NCBI GenBank assembly: GCA_001953115.1
Contig: LSSL01000713.1
Span: 1-11,453 of the forward strand
Source: Smittium mucronatum
Lineage: Eukaryota; Kickxellomycota; Harpellomycetes; Harpellales; Legeriomycetaceae
Direction of reading: 5' to 3'
DNA length: 11,453 nt
The notes under the pieces are model-generated. The model saw nothing but the letters and a program-made list of their open reading frames with translations, had not been told where the DNA came from and did not search any database. Shown here piece by piece: positions 1 to 7,559 of the stretch. Positions within the stretch are counted from its first letter, which is position 1; each line of letters begins with the position of its first letter. The position numbers and the translations under genes were made by a program.

Positions 1-62
1 TTTTTTAATGTTTCTGAAAAGGGACTGCTATACTGTCCAATCAAATATATTGGTGAATCCAT
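1..62 (-). CDS. Possible 5' end of an unidentified leftward gene, cut by the window edge
   Basis: On the minus strand an ATG at 62-60 opens a frame that stays open for the 20 codons left before the window ends. The peptide begins MDSPIYLIGQ and continues with a Ser/Pro/Phe stretch that reads like ordinary protein. I do not recognise a family. The support is an open frame to the edge plus a C-rich tract on the same strand (93-103), about 30 bases upstream of the ATG, resembling tracts upstream of the two certain leftward genes here. Twenty open codons are weak evidence alone and could arise by chance. If real, the gene is in tandem with the helicase gene to its right. Confidence 0.3.
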   Translation of the reverse strand, partial: MDSPIYLIGQYSSPFSETLK

Positions 63-92
63 TTTTGTCGCTCTTTTTCGTTCCGCTAGACA

Positions 93-103
93 GGGGGAGG
101 GGG
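93..103 (-). promoter_or_regulatory. C-rich tract upstream of the possible leftward gene
   Basis: The minus strand reads five C, one T, five C. It sits 31 bases upstream of the ATG at 62-60 and resembles the C-rich tracts before the DBP6 and uS14m start codons. A promoter or leader role is inferred only from position and similarity. Confidence 0.3.
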
Positions 104-364
104 TGAAAATTTCCCCACTATTTTTGTTTCAGAAAATAAACAGTTTGTGTGAACTGTAAAGAAATAGACCTTAAAGCAAGATTATAAGCAGCAAGAGTAA
201 ATACAAGACGTGGAAAAGTAATCAAAAGTTTAGGATATTAAATGATCTTGGAATTATAAGCCAAGTAAAGTGTATTCGTTTTAAAAGGTATTAGGAAATT
301 ATAAATTTAAATGTTTTGATGCAAATAAAAAAAAATTAAATTAAGGGTTGGCGGAGAGCGGTGG
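104..364. other. Spacer between the possible leftward gene and the helicase stop codon
   Basis: AT-rich, with stops in all frames. I see no RNA gene, repeat or conserved coding signal. It should hold the 3' untranslated region and termination signals of the helicase gene transcribed toward it, but no poly(A) signal stands out on the minus strand. Confidence 0.5.
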
Positions 365-3300
365 TCATTGGTTGTATTTCGACATGTAAATATCTTTGAG
401 CTCATCCAAACATTCCTAAGTTAAAAAAACAACACAGAAAAATAAAATAAAAATTAGTCTTGAAATGGAAAAGAGGGATGGATGCAATATATTACCTGGT
501 ATCTATTCACGTAAGGCTCGAAATCCTGATTTTTTAGATTTATTTGTTTTAGTTTATCCATGCGGTTTGAGGAATGGTTTATTTGTCTGAAATATCTTGC
601 TTCATGAGAAGATATAAGCGAATACGCCGTGCCCTCTTTACCCGCTCTAGCCGTCCTTCCAACCCGATGAATATACTGGTTTATTGACACTGGTGCATCA
701 TAGTTGATCACTGTATCTACGTTCTCGATATCAACTCCACGTGCCACCATATCAGAGCATACAAGACTAAAAATTAAATATTAAAATTCAGTTTTGTGCG
801 AATTTCAACCAAAAGGAAAGATAAAAAAAGTTATATATATATTTACACTTGGATCGTTCCATTTGTGAATTTTTTGAACACGGTTGATCTTTGTGACGGT
901 GATAAATCACTTGAGTATTCTGCCACTGTTGGTACGTTTTCATCGCCTTTAGTTTTATCAAAGAATAGTTCCAATAACTGCGCCAGTCTGTGTGCCGATT
1001 CCACCGATTTTGCAAAACACAGTACTGATTTGATCTTGACATCAAGTAGTAGATGTATAAGCGCCATTGGTTTGTTGTAAGTCGATGAAACGATATAGTA
1101 TTCCTTTTTTTAAAAAAATAAAAAGTTGTTCAAAAATCATTATATAAAATATATTATAAATATCCATTCCCCCATTCTTTTTTTTAAAAAAATACCTTTA
1201 ACGTGATTGGGGTGTCATATTGCGAGTCAGCATCAGTGTTGGTACTAAATTCGTGCTTAATAGCGACGTAGAGTGGTGCTGTTAAATTCAGATTAGCTAT
1301 TAACGACGGGTTTCGAGTTAACGTTGCTGAAAAAAGCAGTTTTTGAACCTGGATATAATAATATGATTAAAAATAGTCCAAAAATTTAAAATAAATGAAT
1401 CTTGTAAAAAATATTCACAATTCTAAAAGAAAAGAATGATATAAAACAGACCGGATTGATTGCAATATAAAATTTTGGTAAAAAAAGAAACTTACTCTAG
1501 AGGAAGGTCTAGCTAATAGATAGTTTGAATCCCAATCAAGCTTGAAAGATCTAAAACGTAACAAGTTAAAAGAGTACTTTTTTTAATTCAAATTTTAAAA
1601 AGAGTACAGTATATAGCGAAATAGAACCAAAAGAGTAATAGGAATTTTCCCACATACGATTCATCAGGAACCAGTTGAGAATTATTCGTTTCTATTGATA
1701 AATCCAGTTTATGTATCCAATCTTGATAACCTTGACTTGTTAAACGATCAGCTTCATCCATGATCTATGAAGGTTTGTGTGATATCAAGAATACGGTTTC
1801 AAATATGACTTTTGGAATAATAATAATAATAATAATAGTGAAATCAAATGAGGAGAATGGGTACCAAAAGTTCTAGGTGGGCCAGGGAAAAGTTTGGGGT
1901 GAGGTTCATATGATCAATTAAGCGTCCAGGTGTGCATACCAAAATATCCACAAGACTACAATCATCTGAATTTCCATGGCTGATAAATTCAACAAGGATT
2001 TATTTTTTAAAAAAAAAAAATTAAATAGAGAAAAATTGTTGTTAGAAAATGTAGGTTTATATTTAGAGGGTTTAAATTTGGCATTACCTATAATTTGGAT
2101 CTGACACTAAACTTGACTGTTCCTTTGCAAAGGAGATCTCACCTGAAGCTGAACCTACTTTTATATTGAAGCCTCGAGTGAATTGGTCAAAGACCTTCTT
2201 GACCTGAGTTACCAAATCTCTTGTAGGAAGAACGACTATTACTCTCAACCTTCTAATCAATCTAAACTTCAATCTCTAAAAAAAGGGGGGGGAGGTATAG
2301 ATATTACAGGGGTGGATTAGGAATACATTAAAATTAAAAAAGAGTAGCATACAAGAAAAGTAGAATAAAAGAGGGTAATAAAACTGGATGGGAATTTTGA
2401 AAAAAAACAAAAAAAATAAATGAGGGGGACATACTTCAATGATTGGAATGACATAGGCTAAAGTTTTTCCTGAACCGGTTGGAGCAGAAACGCACAGATC
2501 TCTAAAGCTTTGGCGGTATTTGAAGGAGGTGTAATTTGCATTCAGTAAAGGGATTGTAGCGGCTTGAACGGCAAAAAAATCAGATATACCCATTTTGTAG
2601 CAATTGGCTAGAGTTTGAGGACTAATTTCTAGTCTAGGATCAGAAATAGCAATTGAGAAGTTTGAGTTAATTATCTTTGGTTTCAGAAGCCATTCAGGTA
2701 TACCCATAGACTGAGCTTCATTTGTCTCTAATAAAGTGTCGTCTAAATCCGCGGTAAAGTCGGGGAAACGGGAAATGGATTTCTCTAGTTTGGAGTCCGC
2801 TTTTTTAGTATTGACAGATTCTTTAGAGTTGATGGAAACGCTCGAAGAATCGGAAACGCTAGAAGAATCAGAATCACTTGAAGAATCAGAGCTTATCGAG
2901 GATTCAGAATCACTTGAAGAGTCAGAGCTTATCGAGGAATCAGAATCACTTGAAGAATCAGAACTAGCCGAGGAATCAGACTCGGAATCAGTTGAAGATT
3001 CAGAGCTGGTTGTGGAATCGGATTCGCTACTATCATTAGAGTCTTTATGTTTTTTAGAAGAAAGAACTTCAGAAGATTTTTTTTTTATTTTAGGAGAAGC
3101 TGTATGGATATTTTCAAAGGCAGTCGCGGATTTTAAGGGAGAAGGACTTGGGATAAAAGCTTTATTGACAGAATTGTTTTCAGAGGGGGGGACAAAAAGT
3201 TCTAGTTTTTTAAGGTTTGGTTGAAGGCTCGTTTTGGAATCAGAAAATTTGGATTGCGGAGCTTTTGAAATAGGATCAAGGGCTAGATCAATGTTTTGTT

Positions 3301-3466
3301 CAGAACTGATTGAGGGGATTTGAAGAGAGGGATCTGGAGGGCAAGTGGTAGGGGTAGAATCAGGGCCTCTTTTAAGTTTTTTGAGTCTTTCCTTTTTCTC
3401 TCTTTTTTCCATTTTAAGAGCATGCTTCTTTAGAAGCTTCTCCAACTGGGCTGAATTAGCAGTCAT
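365..3466 (-). CDS. DBP6: DEAD-box ATP-dependent RNA helicase, Dbp6/DDX51 type, nine exons
   Basis: Members of this family are nucleolar helicases that act early in 60S ribosomal subunit assembly. Exons (high to low): 3466-2435, 2275-2088, 1979-1865, 1764-1658, 1550-1496, 1348-1196, 1103-847, 766-496, 415-365; every junction keeps phase, giving 742 residues. Motifs in order: Q motif glutamine near 301, motif I APTGSGKT 328-335, Ia PTRDL 361-365, Ib TPGRL 423-427, II DEAD 448-451, III SAT 506-508, IV VLCFAKS 577-583, V ARGVD 644-648, [10 protein letters not shown] 669-676. All catalytic motifs are intact. The N-terminal 250 residues are low complexity: a basic Lys/Glu/Arg stretch near 14-32, then a Ser/Asp/Glu tract around 135-225 built partly from 12-residue repeats. 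Yeast Dbp6 and human DDX51 are somewhat shorter (around 630 and 670 residues); the extra length is mostly this tail. The assignment to Dbp6/DDX51 rather than another DEAD-box family rests on the long acidic N-terminus and the Ib-to-II region, and is fairly firm. Confidence 0.92.
1816..1836. repeat. (AAT)7 microsatellite in helicase intron 3
   Basis: Seven perfect AAT units (ATT on the coding strand) lie inside the 100-base third intron (1765-1864). It is intronic, so length changes would not affect the protein. Confidence 0.9.
2868..2975 (-). repeat. Three tandem 36-base repeats coding for the Ser/Asp/Glu tract
   Basis: Three adjacent 36-base units, at 2868-2903, 2904-2939 and 2940-2975, are nearly identical; the third differs most. 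Each encodes 12 residues of the pattern [12 protein letters not shown], falling at about residues 164-200 of the helicase. Shorter degenerate units flank them on both sides. The acidic serine runs fit the casein kinase 2 consensus (S/T-x-x-D/E), a common property of nucleolar proteins; phosphorylation is inference. Confidence 0.9.
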
Positions 3467-3512
3467 TTTTTTAATAGATTATTGATGAGACCAGCAGCCT
3501 TTTCCAGAATAA

Positions 3513-3532
3513 GGGGGGGGGGGAGTGGGGGT
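3513..3532 (-). promoter_or_regulatory. C-rich pyrimidine element upstream of DBP6
   Basis: The minus strand carries ACCCCCACTCCC (3532-3521) running into a long C homopolymer (3521-3513), about 47 to 66 bases before the ATG. The same 12-mer recurs on the same strand at 7542-7553, about 50 bases before the uS14m start. A promoter or 5' leader role is inferred. Confidence 0.4.
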
Positions 3533-3560
3533 TTAGTGAATAGAGGCCTGGAATAAATTG

Positions 3561-3573
3561 CTTTTTATATATA
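3561..3573 (-). promoter_or_regulatory. TATA-like sequence upstream of DBP6
   Basis: The minus strand reads TATATATAAAAAG, about 95-107 bases upstream of the DBP6 ATG and just outside the C-rich element. Position and sequence fit a TATA box, but this DNA is AT-rich and such strings are common. Confidence 0.3.
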
Positions 3574-3583
3574 TTAATATGTG

Positions 3584-4410
3584 AATCACTTTGAAATTCG
3601 ATAATGCCTTGTTGATGTATGGATTACTACCACATATATTTGAGTTTAGAAATCTATTAAAAGTTTTTTTTTTAAATAGCCATAAAATCAAATCTAAAAA
3701 TTATTAAAGGAAATTTCTCGGTATTCCAACGAATTAATACGCAGGTATGTTGTTTAGCGCCTTCTATTTGCTGAATCCAAACTAATATTTTCAAAAATGA
3801 CTCTTTTTAGATATTTGATTTGTTTTAAACGAAAATTTATTTTAGATGTGCGGATCTATTTGCATTATTATTCGTTAGACTGAAAGAGGTTCTGTTTGCA
3901 CCAATGAGTTGATGGATATTTAAAGGTAGGTAAAGTGAACAATAAATTAAGTATTTTGCCTTTTAATCTCAATAAACTCTATGCATATATTCGAAAAGCG
4001 ATTTCAATAAATTCTGTGATTATTCTAAAGAGAAGTCACCAATTTTAGATTCTGCAAGAGTTTGGACTGTTGGATGTAGTCAGTTTGGCTGGGTCTGAGA
4101 AAGTCAGCAACTGGATATCAGTAATGACAAAATGAATTTGTTTTCTGTTTGAAATCTGTTGGATACTTGCAAGCATTAGCTACCCTCTAACTGACCTGCA
4201 TTTTTAAAGCAACACCGAGTTGGGCCTTATACGCCTCTTAGTTAGAACATGGCTGGCCAGTCTAAAATTACTATGCTAAAAAGATGGATTGTTTTATTTT
4301 CGGATTACAAGAGTAAATTCTTGGCAAAAAACAGTCAAATCTAGCATAATGCTGAATAAAAAGGCTCTGTTTTGGCAGCCAGAATTGGCATGCAAAATCA
4401 CAAATACTAC
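3584..4410 (+). pseudogene. Degraded kinesin motor-domain gene, 5' truncated, with two fossil introns
   Basis: No frame stays open, yet blocks matching the C-terminal half of a kinesin motor appear in the family's order. At 3594-3600 there is EIR, then around 3617-3646 a T-x-x-Y-I block (kinesin IR...GLTEVYV). At 3730-3744 PTN*YA stands where TNMN is expected, followed by a GTATGT donor; an acceptor at 3844-3845 gives a 101-base fossil intron. At 3855-3896 SICIIIR*TERGSV matches SIFxITI...ETGS. A GTAGGT donor at 3926 and an acceptor at 4047-4048 frame a second intron. At 4067-4108 LDVVSLAGSEKVS matches the switch II block LVDLAGSEKV. At 4134-4175 E...KS.......L matches EAKxINKSL. At 4249-4278 AGQSKITML matches GGNSKTTMI. 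At 4288-4323 IVLFS.YKSKFL matches CSPS.YNEAETL. At 4381-4404 R-I-G-M then an AAA-rich run matches RFGMRAKxIKN. Frames change between blocks and several hold stops. The nucleotide-binding P-loop half is missing. Kinesin-1 is the best guess for subfamily. Confidence 0.65.
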
Positions 4411-4895
4411 TGGCCAGCATTGACTTCATCGGTGCTTTGATAGGGCCCTCCTCCTCCCCTATTGATTTTTGCTGTTGATTACAGAACCCAAACCACATAA
4501 ATAAACCACCAATTATCTGGTTAGAATCAAGCAAATTATGTGAGCATAAACATGGTTTAGCCAATAAAAGTGTTTTCAAAGATGGGAACTTTAATCGTGG
4601 GCTGCAAATAAAAACCAGAGGATTAAAGCTTTTACAAAAGCTATAGTTTAATTTTGTTGAAAGATCCCTAAATGTAACTAAATTCAGATGGGTTTAGATA
4701 TTCGCCACGATATATAAATTCCAATTGGGTGATCAATAAAACCGATCCCAATCATAGCAGTGAGCTGGAGATAGGACGCTTGATTTGATTATGACATTAG
4801 TGTCAGTTCTTGTGTTCAACCCTAAAGAAAGCGAGTAAAAAAAAAAAAACGCTTAGCAAATTCGAAAAAAAGATACTCAGTGCTCTTGAAACCCG
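4411..4895. other. Spacer upstream of TIM44, no gene seen
   Basis: This stretch separates the last recognisable kinesin block from the TIM44 promoter. I see no conserved coding blocks; it may include unrecognisable remains of the kinesin tail. A 16-base perfect inverted repeat, AGCTTTTACAAAAGCT, lies at 4627-4642, and a TATA-like ATATATAA lies near 4711. Confidence 0.4.
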
Positions 4896-4903
4896 TATAA
4901 ATA
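4896..4903 (+). promoter_or_regulatory. TATA box candidate for TIM44
   Basis: TATAAATA begins 103 bases before the TIM44 ATG, on the coding strand, a plausible distance for a fungal core promoter. It is the best TATA match in the 120 bases before the start codon. Confidence 0.45.
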
Positions 4904-4998
4904 AAAACCAACTAACTATTTCTAGTTTTTAAATAAGCTGTCAAAGAAGGGATCCCGTTTTTAAATTACCATCAAAAAACTAATTGAAGGAGGAAACT

Positions 4999-6729
4999 AT
5001 GTTTGCCAGACGCTTATTCCTTTTAAAGGGCGCTTTGCCAAACAACTCGGTTCTTCCTATTCAACGGATCAAGACCAATTCTCTTTTCCACACTTCCTCC
5101 TTTACTAGAGATGGGGGCCATGTCAGTCCCATAAAGGCGTTTACCGACTCCATCAAGAAACAAATGGAAGAAAATAAGGATTTCCAGCAGAACGCAAAAC
5201 TCATTGGTGAAAAGAGCAGTGTCGTCATAGAATCCGAAGCTGTAAAGAAGGCCAAGAAAGTTACCTCTGCTGGTGCCGAAGCCGTTTATAAAACCGCTAG
5301 TGCTGTGGGTGGAGCTATTGGTGAAGGTTTCAGCAAAGTTGCTGATTCTACTGTAGTCAAGGCCACTGGTAGTGCGGTAAGCATTTTTACTTTTTTTATT
5401 CAAAAACTAAATCTTTTATCTCAAAATATCCTGATTTACATTTGCTTTTATTGCCAACGTGTTTTTCTTTTTTATACTATATATATACAATCCAATCCCT
5501 TCTTTTTTACTTAGGTTATCTCAACTGCTAAAGCCGTTGAAACTGTTGCCAGCATCGCAGCCGAACCAATCAAAAAAACAGAAGTGTACAAAAACGTTGC
5601 TTCGAATGTTGGCGCTTATGTCCAGGAAGTAGGTGGCAGGTACGGAGGATATACTCCCAAGGAACAAAGGAGGACTTCCAGGGTTCTGAGTCAAATGAAC
5701 AGAGCAAAAACCTTTTCTGAATATCAAAGAACCAGAGCTGTAAAAGCTAATCCAGAGTAATTTTTCTTTTTTTTAAAAACTAGCTTTTTTAAGCTTTTTG
5801 ATTTGAACGATTCTTTATTTTGATTTTAGAGCTGGTGAAGGATTAGTGATGCATAAGGATTCCAAATGGAAAGAGAGCTGGACTAACTTTAAGGAAAACA
5901 GCTCGTTAATGCAAAGTAAAATTTAAATCCCTTGTTTTCTTGCAATCAATTCTCTCTCTTTTTTTTATTATTTGATAATTAAAATTTTATATTCGTTTCT
6001 AGACATTTTCAGAGCCCAAAAAAGCATTGAGGAAAGCGAGAACCCGGTTATCGAAGCGGGCAGAGCAGTTAAAGACAGAATTCGAGGAGTTTTTGGCTAT
6101 TTCATCAACGAAACCGAATCTGCACACGCATTGCGCCAAATCCGCGACCAGATTGATCCCACTTTCAGACTAGACGCATTCCTCCGCGACTGTCGGGAAT
6201 ATATAATCCCAGAAATCATGGATGCCTACCTGCAGCAAGATTCAGTAACCCTTAAACTTTGGTGTTCAGAAGCAGCATACAATGTGCTCAACGCCATCAT
6301 GACGGCGCAAATTAACCAGGGCGTTGCTTCTGACTGTAAAATACTGGATCTCCGCAACGTCGATGTAAGTATCTGCGACTATTATCTGTATTTGTTTAAA
6401 TGATGTATTTTTGTATTTATTTTTGCAAACTTGGCATCAATTACTTTTATCTAATACTTTATATTTTTTTGGTTTGTGGTTTATAGTTCCATTCAGCCAA
6501 GGTTTTGGATAACGACATCCCAGTAATTATCATTACATTCCAGACCCAAGAGAATAATGTGTTTAGAGATAAGATTAGTGGAGAAATTGTAGCAGGAAAA
6601 GAAGATTTGATTGAAATGTGCCATTATGTTAGTATTTTCACCAAAGTGCAGGAAAACGCCGACGACCCAATCACCGGTGGGTGGAAAATGATTGATCTTG
6701 CCAAGCAATCGGCTAGGCCCACATGGTAA
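4999..6729 (+). CDS. TIM44: Mitochondrial import inner membrane translocase subunit Tim44, five exons
   Basis: Tim44 is a peripheral matrix protein at the inner membrane; it tethers mitochondrial Hsp70 to the TIM23 channel so that precursors are pulled into the matrix. Exons: 4999-5376, 5515-5756, 5830-5915, 6003-6364, 6487-6729; phases agree and the product is 436 residues, close to yeast Tim44 (about 430). The first 35 residues are rich in Arg/Lys/Ser/Leu with almost no acids (MFARRLFLLKG at the start), a typical matrix targeting signal. Family blocks follow: IKAFTDSIKKQMEENK at 45-60, an Ala/Val/Lys-rich helical stretch at about 80-165, HKDSKW at 215-220, and the C-terminal Tim44 domain from about 280, opening near DPTF 287-290 and ending GGWKMIDL. 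The ATG at 4999 is the first in frame and sets up the presequence, so the start is secure. The last intron (6365-6486) is flanked by clear coding sequence on both sides. Confidence 0.95.
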
Positions 6730-7192
6730 ACTGCACAGTGGGCTCTAATCTTTCTTTTTCTAAGGACTACAAGACCCACATTAACCACGAAAATGATGGA
6801 TTAAAAGCCGACCTGCTGATGTTTTAATTCTGAACGTATTTCAGACTTTTAGATTTATTGAAACCCGACCATTTATACCATCAATCCCGTAAAGGAACTT
6901 ATCCAAACTTTAAAAAAAAACTCCCATCTTTAACAATTATAATTTTTCATATTATACAACATTTAATTATTGACACATTTATCAACAAATAAACTCTAGA
7001 TTAATAACGAAAACACTAAATTTTGATTTTATAATTTAAAAGCGAAAAAGAAAGCATAAAAACTAAGGTAAAAAAGCAAAAACAAAAATATAGTAATCTA
7101 GATTTAGCAGAGAAATTGTAGATTCGAAAAAACAACAGCAAACAGCTCGAAAAAGACGAGTAAGTAAGATTGATTCGAGGACAAAAAAAAAA
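6730..7192. other. Shared 3' region between convergent TIM44 and uS14m
   Basis: AT-rich 460-base spacer that must hold the 3' ends of two genes transcribed toward each other. An AATAAA string near 6987 on the plus strand could serve TIM44 but lies about 260 bases past its stop. No coding sequence or RNA gene is recognisable. Confidence 0.45.
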
Positions 7193-7492
7193 TTACCAGG
7201 AGGCCTTCTGGACACCAGAAAGATCGCCTTTAAGAGCCTTGAGCCTAAACTGGAACCGACACAAACGCCAATCGGACATGACACCACGCCCGCGGCCGGT
7301 TTCGAGGCAGCGGTTGCGGACAGCAGTGGGGAACGCGTTCTTATCGGTATTGGCAAGGGCGAGCTGGGCCATGACGCGAGTGCGGACGGGCAAAACGGTG
7401 TTGCGCGACAAGTAGCGGTACACTTGCAGTTCCGTTTCCTTCTCGACGACCAGCTTGCGCTTCAAAATGTCGCGGTACACGCGAGCCTTCAT
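7193..7492 (-). CDS. MRP2: Mitochondrial small ribosomal subunit protein uS14m (Mrp2 type)
   Basis: This is the mitochondrial version of bacterial S14, a small head-domain protein of the small ribosomal subunit that contacts rRNA near the decoding region. One uninterrupted exon encodes 99 residues, about the length of bacterial S14 (101) and slightly shorter than yeast Mrp2 (about 115). Family landmarks are the basic N-terminus MKARVYRDILKRK, RNRC at 59-62, TGRGRGV at 65-71, a WRLCRFQFR stretch at 75-83, ALKGDLSGV at 86-94, and the invariant C-terminal KASW at 96-99. The zinc-binding cysteine pattern of the C+ S14 class is absent, as in the long C- class usual in mitochondria. No separate targeting peptide is obvious; the basic N-terminus probably serves. 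Its GC-rich codons (GCG, CGC, GTC, GAC frequent) contrast with the AT-rich flanks, consistent with selection in a highly expressed gene. The cytosolic homologue RPS29 is far shorter and binds zinc, so it is excluded. Confidence 0.94.
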   Translation of the reverse strand: MKARVYRDILKRKLVVEKETELQVYRYLSRNTVLPVRTRVMAQLALANTDKNAFPTAVRNRCLETGRGRGVMSDWRLCRFQFRLKALKGDLSGVQKASW

Positions 7493-7535
7493 TTTTTTTT
7501 CTTTTATCGAATGTGGCGGTTGAGGGAGTGGAAGT

Positions 7536-7557
7536 GGGGGTGGGAGTGGGGGTGGGA
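7536..7557 (-). promoter_or_regulatory. C-rich element upstream of uS14m; G-quadruplex-forming complement
   Basis: The plus strand has four G runs of 3 to 5 separated by 1 to 3 bases, built from a GTGGGGGTGGGA unit present nearly twice. On the coding (minus) strand this is a pyrimidine-rich tract 44-65 bases before the ATG. It contains ACCCCCACTCCC (7553-7542), exactly shared with the DBP6 upstream region. The G-rich strand fits the usual intramolecular G-quadruplex pattern; a role in transcription is inferred. Confidence 0.45.
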
Positions 7558-7559
7558 GT

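Noticed and set aside
2736..3224. Plus-strand 162-residue frame rich in Glu/Ser
   Set aside because: It is the exact antisense of the Ser/Asp/Glu repeat of the helicase first exon; the repeat leaves several frames open.
4271..4579. Minus-strand 102-residue frame
   Set aside because: No ATG-supported family resemblance, and its right-hand part is antisense to the kinesin blocks at 4249-4404.
4984..4998. Upstream in-frame TTG as TIM44 start
   Set aside because: Eukaryotic nuclear genes rarely start at TTG, and the ATG at 4999 opens directly into a good mitochondrial presequence.
5023..5403. Minus-strand 126-residue frame
   Set aside because: Antisense to the first TIM44 exon, which has clear homology on the plus strand.
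6725..6834. Extra TIM44 intron from GTAAAC at 6725 to an AG near 6763
   Set aside because: It would replace the natural end (ARPTW) with an unconserved tail; the unspliced stop at 6727-6729 gives the usual family length.
7170..7415. Plus-strand 81-residue frame
   Set aside because: Antisense shadow of uS14m, kept open by its GC-rich codons.
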